Shown here: positions 45,466 through 52,777 of the stretch, one piece after another | How positions within the stretch are numbered: position 1 is the first letter of the stretch | Layout: the number at the start of each line of letters is the position of its first letter | Source: an uncultured Rikenellaceae bacterium | GTDB lineage: Bacteria; Bacteroidota; Bacteroidia; Bacteroidales; Rikenellaceae | Direction of reading: 5' to 3' | Assembly (NCBI GenBank): GCA_944326815.1 | Contig: CALVFI010000010.1 | Location: forward strand, 279,544-343,543 | DNA: 64,000 nucleotides | Position numbers and translations under genes: made by a program | The notes under the pieces: generated by a model | What the model was told of the DNA's origin: nothing | The model's database searches: none | The model's input: the letters and a program-made list of their open reading frames with translations, nothing else

Positions 45466-46763
45466 AATTACAACTCAGTCTCAACGACCAGCCAATCGGA
45501 GCATCTCAGGACTTGATAACCCGCATGGGCATCGACGGCGATTCCGCCTACGAAATTGCTGTCAAACACGGGTTCCAAGGCACAGAACAGGAGTGGATCG
45601 AATCGCTCACACTCCCCGCGTCAGAAGCAACACAAGCGGCGGGAGTAGCCAATGCTGCCGCCGCAACTGCTACACAGGCCGCGCAAAGTGCCAACGAAGC
45701 GGCAGCGGGCATCACGCAGACCCTCGCCAATAAGGCCGACCTTGATCCTAGCAGCAAGACGATCCTTCCCGCCGAGGTGGCACCGCTGCTGGGCCGTCAG
45801 CAGGGCGTCGACACCTCCAACGGCTATTTCCAAACCTCCAGCCTCAAAAGCATTCTGGAGAGCAACCATACCGTCGAGGTACTCTTCACCACCGGCGAGG
45901 ACATCACCTCGCTACAAGTCATTTTCGGCTCCGCAGGAAATGCCATAGGACCGCAAATATTCATCCAGAACGGACAATGCACACAGTTTTGGGGTTGGGG
46001 CAGCTCATTCGCTATCAACCCGAACACCACCTACCATCTGATCATGACTTATGACGTCACAACACGTGCCGTCATGAGAATGAATAACGGAAGTATCGCT
46101 AACGGCACAGGGGCATCAGGCTATCTCGTCATGGATTCAGCCGTGATAGGAAACAACACCTCTTACAAAGGTCCCTTTACAGGCACCATCCACCACTGCC
46201 GGGTGTTCAACTACGCACTGTCGGAGGAAGCGGCCCTCACACTCTGGAACGGCGGACGCCCCGACCTCTACATGTTGCCCGCGAGCATGAAAGGCAGTGG
46301 CGAGAACGGCTGTGTGGCCGAGTACCTGCCCTGCGGACTGCTCTCCGACTCGTGGCGCGACACCTCGGGCAACGCCATCGACCTGACCGCAAGCGGAACC
46401 CCAGTCTTTGACTACAATGCGCCCCAGCGTCTCGATACCGTTATCGTCGATACAGGACTGTTTGTTACGGATATTGCATCCGGTACTGCATCCAAGAGCA
46501 TAAACGTACCGAACGGATATGTCATCACCCACATATCGGTCTACAATGCCAACGCAACGGAATTGACGGCAATCTCGGCATCCATGAATGGCACGGCCTT
46601 GTTCTCGAACCAAAGCGTCAATCCGACAGCACCTCTGTGGGTTACACCGGTCAATGCCCTGGCATACAAAACTTCAAACAATTCAGTAACAGTCAACGCC
46701 ACAGGCAACACATCGACAGGCGGCATGCGCGTGCAAGTGGTCTGCAGATGGATGGAATTCTAA
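45462..46763 (+). CDS. Phage tail-fibre-like protein with LamG/concanavalin-type domain
   Basis: 433 residues, no signal peptide. GDSAYEIAVKHGFQGTEQEWIESL (about 28-50) is a motif very common in phage tail fibres. An Ala/Gln/Asn-rich coiled coil follows (about 52-92), as in trimeric fibre shafts. Residues about 110-270 have the alternating strands of a LamG/concanavalin-like jelly roll (TVEVLFTTGEDITSL, GTIHHCRVFNYALSEEAALTLWNGG), a glycan-binding fold. The C-terminal 90 residues are a small beta domain. It may bind a surface glycan; its place beside the glycan cluster is notable. No other structural phage genes are nearby. Confidence 0.65.
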   Translation: MKLQLSLNDQPIGASQDLITRMGIDGDSAYEIAVKHGFQGTEQEWIESLTLPASEATQAAGVANAAAATATQAAQSANEAAAGITQTLANKADLDPSSKTILPAEVAPLLGRQQGVDTSNGYFQTSSLKSILESNHTVEVLFTTGEDITSLQVIFGSAGNAIGPQIFIQNGQCTQFWGWGSSFAINPNTTYHLIMTYDVTTRAVMRMNNGSIANGTGASGYLVMDSAVIGNNTSYKGPFTGTIHHCRVFNYALSEEAALTLWNGGRPDLYMLPASMKGSGENGCVAEYLPCGLLSDSWRDTSGNAIDLTASGTPVFDYNAPQRLDTVIVDTGLFVTDIASGTASKSINVPNGYVITHISVYNANATELTAISASMNGTALFSNQSVNPTAPLWVTPVNALAYKTSNNSVTVNATGNTSTGGMRVQVVCRWMEF

Positions 46764-46805
46764 AAAAACGAGAATGATGGAAGCATAAAGACAAGCAATA
46801 TTCGC

Positions 46806-46813
46806 TATCTTTG
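46806..46813 (+). promoter_or_regulatory. -7 element of the DUF2461 gene
   Basis: TATCTTTG, full TAnnTTTG match, 24 bp before ATG 46838. It overlaps an in-frame TTG at 46811, which therefore cannot be the start. Confidence 0.6.
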
Positions 46814-46837
46814 GAGAAGAAAAACGGCAAACTGTTT

Positions 46838-47515
46838 ATGGAAACAATTCTGCACTTCCTTTCGGAACTCCGAAGAAACAACCACAAAGAGTGGTTCGAT
46901 GCACATCGTAAACAATATCAAGTAGCAGTAGGCAAATTCCATACCTTGACAGAGAAGCTGATCGAGGCCATTGCCGATTTCGACCCCACGATAGCCGGCC
47001 TAACGGTCAAAGATTGTACCTATCGGATCTATCGCGACATCCGGTTCAGCAACGACAAATCGCCCTACAAAACCCACATGGGGGCTTATATTTGTCGAGG
47101 CGGAAAAAAATCGGGATATGCCGGCTATTATTTTCACATCGAACCCGGCGATGATTGCCAAATGAGTAATCACATGCTATTCGCAGGGCTGCATTGTGCC
47201 GAACCAAAGATTGTCAAAAGCGTACGCGAAGAGATCGACGATCACGGCGAACAGCTCGTAGCAGCCATAAAAAAGGCCAAAGGATTCTCGCTCGGGCAGG
47301 AGTATAAGCTCAAACGCGTACCGGCTGGTTTCCCGTCGGACCATCCCTATGCGGAGTATCTCAAGTTGAAGGATATCTACCTGGAGAAATCGGTAGATGA
47401 CGACTATCTGCTTGCAGAGAATCTGATAGAGAGAGTGGCTCGGGATTTCCGTTCGACCAAACCCCTACTCGATCAATTGAACCGTGCCGTAGAATATGCC
47501 TACGAAGAGATGTAA
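46838..47515 (+). CDS. DUF2461 family protein
   Basis: 225 residues. FLSELRRNNHKEWFDAHRKQYQ, YRIYRDIRFSNDKSPYKTHMGAYI, GYYFHIEPGDDCQMSNHMLFAG and the C-terminal YLEKSVDDDYLLAENL are the signature of the TIGR02453/DUF2461 family, widespread and of unknown function. Cytoplasmic, no membrane segment. The ATG is fixed by the promoter element that overlaps the only earlier start codon. Convergent with the Nudix gene, with a shared terminator between. Confidence 0.88.
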   Translation: METILHFLSELRRNNHKEWFDAHRKQYQVAVGKFHTLTEKLIEAIADFDPTIAGLTVKDCTYRIYRDIRFSNDKSPYKTHMGAYICRGGKKSGYAGYYFHIEPGDDCQMSNHMLFAGLHCAEPKIVKSVREEIDDHGEQLVAAIKKAKGFSLGQEYKLKRVPAGFPSDHPYAEYLKLKDIYLEKSVDDDYLLAENLIERVARDFRSTKPLLDQLNRAVEYAYEEM

Positions 47516-47602
47516 GGCCCCATCCGCATAAACTGAATGAAACCACCTGGCATATTTCGAACAAGATACACGAAGACTCTGAACGCTTCCATCAAAAGAC
47601 AG

Positions 47603-47627
47603 AACCCCGCTCGCAAGGCGGGGTTTT
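47603..47627. terminator. Bidirectional terminator
   Basis: AACCCCGC and GCGGGGTT form an 8-bp stem with a 7-nt loop, TTTT on the plus side. Lies between the convergent DUF2461 and Nudix genes. Confidence 0.75.
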
Positions 47628-47651
47628 GCATTCCGGCATTTCCGAGAACAG

Positions 47652-48206
47652 TTATTTGCATTCCCGAAGCAGATACCTTTCCACTCCCGAGGCCACAGAG
47701 GCAAGTCCAAATTGCGATGGGTCGAGCTCCCCGATACGAACAATCGTCAGACGATCCACATCATCGGCCGGGGTCAACGCCCCGAACGAAGTTACCCGGC
47801 ACTCGAAAAAGAAATCGAGCGTATGCACGTCGAACCCCGCATAAGGATAGATGTTCGGATGGGAAAAAAGGTATAGTGGCTCGGAAATACATAACCCTGT
47901 CTCCTCGGCCACCTCACGCTGCACCGCCTCCTCGACCGATTCGCCGCAATCGACAAAACCTCCCGGCAGGTCGAGCGTCCCGCGGGCAGGCTCATATGCA
48001 CGTCGAGCAACAAGCACTTCATCGCGGTCATTCCGAATAAAGCAGGCCACCGCAGCTGCCACATTGAAATAGTACACAAACCCGCACGATGCACATTTTT
48101 TTGCCTTCGCATCATGTATCCGGAAATCGGAACTGCCACAACGGGGACAAAACCGGAAAGTATCGAGCGGATGTCCCGAAGCACCCTTTCCACTGGAGAA
48201 TACCAT
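47652..48206 (-). CDS. Nudix hydrolase with N-terminal zinc ribbon
   Basis: 184 residues. A zinc ribbon (Cys20, Cys23, Cys38, Cys41; CPRCG and CASCG) precedes a Nudix domain whose box GGFVDCGESVEEAVQREVAEETGL fits GX5EX7REUXEEXGU exactly. The zinc ribbon plus Nudix layout resembles NudC-type and ADP-ribose/NADH pyrophosphatases, but the NudC SQPWPFPxS motif is missing, so the substrate stays open. It probably cleaves a nucleoside diphosphate derivative in the cytoplasm using Mg. Alone in its transcription unit. Confidence 0.9.
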   Translation of the reverse strand: MVFSSGKGASGHPLDTFRFCPRCGSSDFRIHDAKAKKCASCGFVYYFNVAAAVACFIRNDRDEVLVARRAYEPARGTLDLPGGFVDCGESVEEAVQREVAEETGLCISEPLYLFSHPNIYPYAGFDVHTLDFFFECRVTSFGALTPADDVDRLTIVRIGELDPSQFGLASVASGVERYLLRECK

Positions 48207-48275
48207 ACAAAAAAAAATCGATTAATGGCTTTTCTTCGTTATTTTCTCGCGTTCTACGCTCGCTCTTCGGACTGC

Positions 48276-48776
48276 TCATTCCTGTTCGGAAAGGAGCATC
48301 TCTCCTCGGAATCCAATCTCCTGACGATTATTCGAAGTAACGGAAATATAACTCGAACCATTCGTATAGACCTCCACCCGATAGCGGAAAGAGTCCTCAC
48401 GAGTACGCACGTCGAAAGAGATCTCCATCTTTCCTCGTTTGCCTGGTTTCGCCTGATAATCGGTCAGTACATTTTCGAAAATCAGGCCCTCGCCGCCGCC
48501 ATAGGGTATGCTGTACGCCCTGCCGAAATAGGGCAGATAGGAGTAGACCGAATCGCCTTTAATCTTCAGAGAGTAGAGTGAAGTGAGCATGATGGCCCGC
48601 CCACTCATAGGTAAGGCTTGTCTTACACGAATCGTAAAATCGCGACTTTCGATCCGCTCCTTAACCCCTTGCTCCATCGTCGATTTATCCGCTTTTTTCG
48701 CAGGCTTCGCGGCATGAGCCACCGTCGCAACAGCGACCAGTAGCGATATTACCAACAATATTCTTTTCATGGTCAT
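48276..48776 (-). CDS. DUF4251 family exported protein
   Basis: 166 residues with a signal peptide ending near AHAAKPA. The mature part (SRDFTIRVRQALPMSGRAIMLTSLYSLKIKGDSVYSYLPYFGRAYSIPYGGGEGLIFE) has the DUF4251 pattern: strand, YSLKI-GDSV-SYLPYFGRAY. The family is Bacteroidetes-specific and uncharacterised; members are periplasmic or outer-membrane associated. ATG at 48770 is an equally possible start, two codons in. No operon partner. Confidence 0.8.
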   Translation of the reverse strand: MTMKRILLVISLLVAVATVAHAAKPAKKADKSTMEQGVKERIESRDFTIRVRQALPMSGRAIMLTSLYSLKIKGDSVYSYLPYFGRAYSIPYGGGEGLIFENVLTDYQAKPGKRGKMEISFDVRTREDSFRYRVEVYTNGSSYISVTSNNRQEIGFRGEMLLSEQE

Positions 48777-48856
48777 TCGGTTTTAAGCCGGAAGGGTTCT
48801 CATCCACTTCGGCATATGATCAACAGTATAACGTAAGATCAGACCATTTCAGTATC

Positions 48857-49648
48857 TCACGGCATGGGGTGGATTCGAACCGAAATCGGCGTATCGGCCA
48901 GCATGGCTGGCAACTTCGAGATATCCGTATCGGTCGTATGATACGGGAACAGTATGCCGGGATTGATCAGCCGTGCCGCTTCGGCCGCCTGCTCAAGCGT
49001 CATCGTATATGGCTGATTGACAGGCAAGAAAGCAATATCGACCAAACCTAACGTCTTCATCTCGGGAATAACCTCCGTATCGCCGGCAATGTAAATACGC
49101 GTCTGATCGAATTGCACAATATAACCGTTGTCGCCACGCGTCTTGGGATGGAACTGCAAATGATTGAGGCTTGTATTGTAAGCCGCCACCGCAGTCACCG
49201 CCAACGAAGGATTGATCTCCAGACCATCACCGGGTGAAAGCGGTGTCGTACCGCTCAACATATCCCCCACCTCATGGCTGCAAACCAGTACAGTCTCGGG
49301 CCCAGCCAATTCCCGCACCGCCTTCTGATCGAAATGGTCGTAATGTGCATGGGTCACCAATACGAGATCGGCCTCAGGCAACCGACTGTAATCGGCATAT
49401 TCCGTAAGTGGATCTACATAAACCACCGTCTCATCCCACACCAAGGCCAATGTGGCATGTTGGAAGAATACGATCGTCAACGAGTGACCGTCCTTCGTAA
49501 CCAAACTCTCTTTGTCGAAATGTTGACCGGAAGCCTCGAATGCTTCCAAAATCTGTACATGATCTTTTGCCATAACTGTCTGATTATCGTTCGCTGTTTC
49601 GCCTGAACAGAGCAGGCCCCATAAGATACCAAGCCAAATAAGGTTCAT
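48857..49648 (-). CDS. Metallo-beta-lactamase-fold hydrolase, exported
   Basis: 263 residues. The N-terminus (NLIWLGILWGLLCSG) is a short signal peptide, so it may act in the periplasm. The metal site HAHYDHFD, a later His in LVCSHE, Asp in YIAGDTE and a final His in FPYHTTD give the full set of MBL ligands; FFQHATLAL and the order of motifs resemble the UlaG/YtfI-like L-ascorbate lactonase group. Substrate unknown. Its -7 element is TATATTTG at 49697-49690, with a nine-base A tract in the spacer behind it. Confidence 0.82.
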   Translation of the reverse strand: MNLIWLGILWGLLCSGETANDNQTVMAKDHVQILEAFEASGQHFDKESLVTKDGHSLTIVFFQHATLALVWDETVVYVDPLTEYADYSRLPEADLVLVTHAHYDHFDQKAVRELAGPETVLVCSHEVGDMLSGTTPLSPGDGLEINPSLAVTAVAAYNTSLNHLQFHPKTRGDNGYIVQFDQTRIYIAGDTEVIPEMKTLGLVDIAFLPVNQPYTMTLEQAAEAARLINPGILFPYHTTDTDISKLPAMLADTPISVRIHPMP

Positions 49649-49689
49649 ACGGATTGCGAATTAAGTTGTCTACACAAAACGAAGTTATC

Positions 49690-49708
49690 CAAATATACGT
49701 TTTTTTTT
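49690..49708 (-). promoter_or_regulatory. -7 element and A9 tract before the MBL-fold gene
   Basis: Minus strand TATATTTG at 49697-49690. Directly upstream, in what would be the promoter spacer, are nine consecutive A (T9 on the plus strand, 49700-49708). No clear -33 box. Confidence 0.5.
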
Positions 49709-49873
49709 CGAAAAACATGCCATCTCGTTTCGATTTTACTCTTTCAGGTCATTCCATACTCAACCCATTGCATTTTTGCCACCGATTGCGTATTTTTACC
49801 CGACAAGTCACCGCGATACCGCGGCGGCGTTCACCTATGGAGCGCCACCCAAACCATTCCACATTCTGTCATC

Positions 49874-50638
49874 ATGACTGCAACATTCAACCTTTTCCTC
49901 ATCGTCATGTCGATTCTCGCGCTGATCGTCTTCATCGCGCTTCGCCATGTCAATGCCGGCTATGGGATCTTCGCCGATCGGAAGTGGGGCATTCTGATCT
50001 CCAACCGTATCGGCTGGTTGGTGATGGAAGCCCCCGTATTCCTTGTCATGGGACTCCTGTGGATCACCTCCGACCGCGCCTTTCAACCCGTACCGCTCAC
50101 GATGTTCATCCTTTTTCAACTCCATTACCTGCAGCGGGCCTTCATCTATCCGTTCCTATTGCGCGGAAAGAGCCGCATGCCGATAGGCATCATCGCCATG
50201 GGTATGATCTTCAACGTGCTCAATGCTCTGATGCAGGGAGGCTGGATCTTCTGGGTATCGCCGCCCGGACGCTATCCCGTTGAATGGTTCTGGTCACTCC
50301 CATTTATCGTCGGAACCATGATTTTCATCGCCGGCATGGTCATCAATCTCCACTCCGACCATATCATCCGCACGCTGCGTCAGCCAGGCGACACCCGTCA
50401 TCACATTCCACGCGGAGGCATGTTCCGCTATGTCTCCTCGGCCAACTATTTCGGAGAGATTGTCGAATGGACAGGTTTCGCTCTCCTCTCCTGGTCCTGG
50501 TCAGGGGCTGTTTTCGCCTGGTGGACCTTTGCCAATCTTGTACCACGAGCTGCAGCTACCTACAAAAAATACAGCGAAGAGTTCGGCGAGGAGTTCATCC
50601 GACTTCGACGTCGAATTGTCATCCCGTTCATCTACTGA
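49874..50638 (+). CDS. Steroid 5-alpha-reductase-family membrane protein
   Basis: 254 residues with six to seven membrane helices. The C-terminal half has HHIPRGGMFRYVSSANYFGEIVEWTGFALL and FANLVPRAAATYKKYSEEFGEEF followed by a basic IVIPFIY end, the SRD5A/3-oxo-5-alpha-steroid 4-dehydrogenase signature including NADPH-site residues. Enzymes of this family reduce a 4-ene-3-ketosteroid double bond using NADPH, and gut Bacteroidetes homologs act on steroids and bile acids. It ends one nucleotide before an SDR gene, so a two-step ketosteroid reduction is plausible. Substrate is inferred. Confidence 0.8.
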   Translation: MTATFNLFLIVMSILALIVFIALRHVNAGYGIFADRKWGILISNRIGWLVMEAPVFLVMGLLWITSDRAFQPVPLTMFILFQLHYLQRAFIYPFLLRGKSRMPIGIIAMGMIFNVLNALMQGGWIFWVSPPGRYPVEWFWSLPFIVGTMIFIAGMVINLHSDHIIRTLRQPGDTRHHIPRGGMFRYVSSANYFGEIVEWTGFALLSWSWSGAVFAWWTFANLVPRAAATYKKYSEEFGEEFIRLRRRIVIPFIY

Positions 50639-50639
50639 T

Positions 50640-51566
50640 ATGCCCAAGAAGAGCATCCTATCAACCTCCCAAATGGAATTCAGAGAAGAGCAGAGAGAGC
50701 GTTCCAGTGGCAATGCCCTCTCCGACCTGCCGGCCGCCATCGTCACGGGAGCCAATGGCGGAATCGGTCGTGAGATTACCGCAGGGCTCCTCCATCGCGG
50801 CTTCCAGGTAATCATGGCCTGTCGGAATCCAGAGAGAGCATCACAAGTCCGAGAACGCCTCATCCAGGAAGGCCGGGGCACCGACCTTGCCTCCCGCATC
50901 CGGATCGAGCCGCTCGACCTGGCCTCTTGTGACTCCATCCAAGCCTTTGTGTCCCGTCTCTCGACAACCGGGCAACCGATCAATCTGTTGATCAACAATG
51001 CCGGTGCTACCTTCAAAACGTTCGACACGACTACCGACGGTATCGAACGTACATTTGCCACCAACTGCCTCGGGCCCATTCTGCTCACGGAACGGTTGCT
51101 ACCACTAATGGTTCGCACGGACGATTCCGTCACGGCCGCCCGGATTGTCAATACCATTTCGCTTACGGCTCGCTACGCCCGGTTCAAGGGAGGATTCCCC
51201 GACTCATCGGCCCACAGCTATCGACGCCTGCAAGCCTATGGACGCTCCAAACTCGCTCTGCTGATTTATACCGCACAACTGGCAGAACGAACTACGGGGC
51301 AGAACATCGTCGTCAATGCTGCCGATCCGGGGATTGTAGACACCGGGATTATCTCCATGCAGTGCTGGTATGATTCACTGGCCGATTTAATCTTCCGGCC
51401 CCTGATCCGAACGCCTCAAAAAGGGGCACAAGCCGCACTCCATGCCGCTTCAGCCTCCCATTCCGGATACATCTATTCTCCGGCTGGAGCAAGACGAATC
51501 CCCAACCGAATCTTTCACCATCCTGCACGCGAGACGTTAGCCTCGCTATGGAAGTCTTTCCTGTAA
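50640..51566 (+). CDS. Short-chain dehydrogenase/reductase coupled to the 5-alpha-reductase
   Basis: 308 residues. Classical SDR with a 37-residue N-terminal extension: AIVTGANGGIGREI (cofactor TGxxxGxG), LLINNAGATF, catalytic Ser in IVNTISLTAR and YGRSK. Arg in MACRNPERAS after beta-2 suggests NADP preference. It resembles retinol dehydrogenase-like SDRs. The start ATG is one base after the preceding stop, so expression is coupled. It may be a hydroxysteroid dehydrogenase acting with the reductase, although the wide SDR family leaves other substrates open. The N-terminal extension is unusual and ATG 50673 could be the real start. Confidence 0.82.
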   Translation: MPKKSILSTSQMEFREEQRERSSGNALSDLPAAIVTGANGGIGREITAGLLHRGFQVIMACRNPERASQVRERLIQEGRGTDLASRIRIEPLDLASCDSIQAFVSRLSTTGQPINLLINNAGATFKTFDTTTDGIERTFATNCLGPILLTERLLPLMVRTDDSVTAARIVNTISLTARYARFKGGFPDSSAHSYRRLQAYGRSKLALLIYTAQLAERTTGQNIVVNAADPGIVDTGIISMQCWYDSLADLIFRPLIRTPQKGAQAALHAASASHSGYIYSPAGARRIPNRIFHHPARETLASLWKSFL

Positions 51567-51607
51567 ACACACCAGCGCCCGGATGCTCTCCACGGCACGA
51601 ATACGAC

Positions 51608-51645
51608 AAAAAGACGGATAATCCCGCACGGGATTATCCGTCTTT
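51608..51645. terminator. Bidirectional terminator
   Basis: AAAGACGGATAATCCC (51610-51625) and GGGATTATCCGTCTTT (51630-51645) pair perfectly over 16 bp with a GCAC loop. It separates the SDR gene from the convergent ompH operon. Confidence 0.85.
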
Positions 51646-51695
51646 AGACCATCGGGACCGACGTAACATCCGGGTCCCAGCTATCTCCCTGCTCC

Positions 51696-52229
51696 CTATT
51701 GAGCAGCCGGGGTATCCTTAATACCAAGTTCCTGCTTTACAAGCGGCAACAGGTCAGTCATCGTAGCCTTATCATAATAAGCCAATGCACCCGTTGCTAT
51801 ATCGAACACGGCCGTATAACCTCCCGCTTTGGCCACTTTATCAATGGCTTCGGTAGCTTTCTGGAATACCGGCTGCATCAAACTCGACTGCGTATTACTG
51901 TAAACAGCCGGAGCATCCTGTTCCAATTGAGCCATCCGGGTACGCAAATCATTCAAATCTTTCTCCTTGACTTGACGCACAGCATCCGTCAGTGTAGAAG
52001 CAACCTTCTGATACTCCTGCAATTTATTCAGATATTCCCTTTGAAGGTCATCACCCTGGGTTTGAAATTCCTTGGCCAAAGCTTCCAGTTTTACCTGTAC
52101 GCTGTCGTAATCCGGCATTGCCTGAATCAGTTCCTGAGAATTGATATAACCGAATTTCTGCGCATACCCATTAAAACTGCACACGACCAGAACTACAACA
52201 GCAAGAGTCAGTTTAGAAAATGTTTTCAT
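51696..52229 (-). CDS. OmpH/Skp-family periplasmic chaperone
   Basis: 177 residues with a signal peptide (ending NGYAQ). FGYINSQELIQAMPDYDSVQVKLEALAKEFQTQGDDLQREY is the OmpH opening, then a long coiled-coil helix (about 45-125) and a short beta return (GGYTAVFDIATGALAYYDK). Skp-type trimers hold unfolded outer-membrane proteins. It is the second of two ompH paralogs behind bamA, 23 bp after the first; the duplication is usual in Bacteroidetes. Confidence 0.92.
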   Translation of the reverse strand: MKTFSKLTLAVVVLVVCSFNGYAQKFGYINSQELIQAMPDYDSVQVKLEALAKEFQTQGDDLQREYLNKLQEYQKVASTLTDAVRQVKEKDLNDLRTRMAQLEQDAPAVYSNTQSSLMQPVFQKATEAIDKVAKAGGYTAVFDIATGALAYYDKATMTDLLPLVKQELGIKDTPAAQ

Positions 52230-52252
52230 AAAAGTTGAGTTTGTTTTTTGGT

Positions 52253-52759
52253 TTATTTTGTCAATTTAATAATCTCTTCCGTTTTGTCAGCCGAAGGAGT
52301 GTAGTAAAGCACCATCGGACTGGCAGCTATATCGAGCACCAGGTCATAACCATTCTCCTGGGCGTATTTGTTAATCACCTCGAACACCTTATCCTGAATC
52401 GGTTTAATCAACTCGACACGTTTCTTCATCAGTTCTCCCTGCTGCCCGAACACCTGCTCCTGGTATTTGTTCACCTCTTTCTCCCGATTGATGATGGCAT
52501 CCTCCCGGATCTGACGGGACGAGATACTCAGATAGGCTTTCTGTGACTGATAATCGTTATACATCTTCTCGATCTCGGCAAAAGCATCGTCCACGGTCTT
52601 CTGATACTCTTTGGCAAGCGTATCTACCGTAGCTATAGCTTCTGTGTATGCCGGGATGGCTTTGAATATCTTCTCGGAATTGACCACCATATACTTTTGT
52701 GCCTGTGCAGAGATTCCCATCAGGAACATTACTGCTGTGAAAACAATAAACTTTTTCAT
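52253..52759 (-). CDS. OmpH/Skp-family periplasmic chaperone
   Basis: 168 residues, signal peptide ending ISAQAQ. KYMVVNSEKIFKAIPAYTEAIATVDTLAKEYQKTVDDAF leads into a coiled-coil arm (YNDYQSQKAYLS to YQEQVFGQQGELMKKRVEL) and closes with NGYDLVLDIAASPMVLYY. It lies 18 bp after bamA and should chaperone its substrates. Similar to, but clearly diverged from, its neighbour at 51696. Confidence 0.92.
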   Translation of the reverse strand: MKKFIVFTAVMFLMGISAQAQKYMVVNSEKIFKAIPAYTEAIATVDTLAKEYQKTVDDAFAEIEKMYNDYQSQKAYLSISSRQIREDAIINREKEVNKYQEQVFGQQGELMKKRVELIKPIQDKVFEVINKYAQENGYDLVLDIAASPMVLYYTPSADKTEEIIKLTK

Positions 52760-52777
52760 AAACGATATGGTTTTTGG

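Noticed and set aside
46764..46805. Attachment site matching the tRNA-Asp 3' end
   Set aside because: No copy of the tRNA 3' sequence was seen after the tail-fibre gene, so simple tRNA-targeted integration of the whole 27-47 kb block is not supported.
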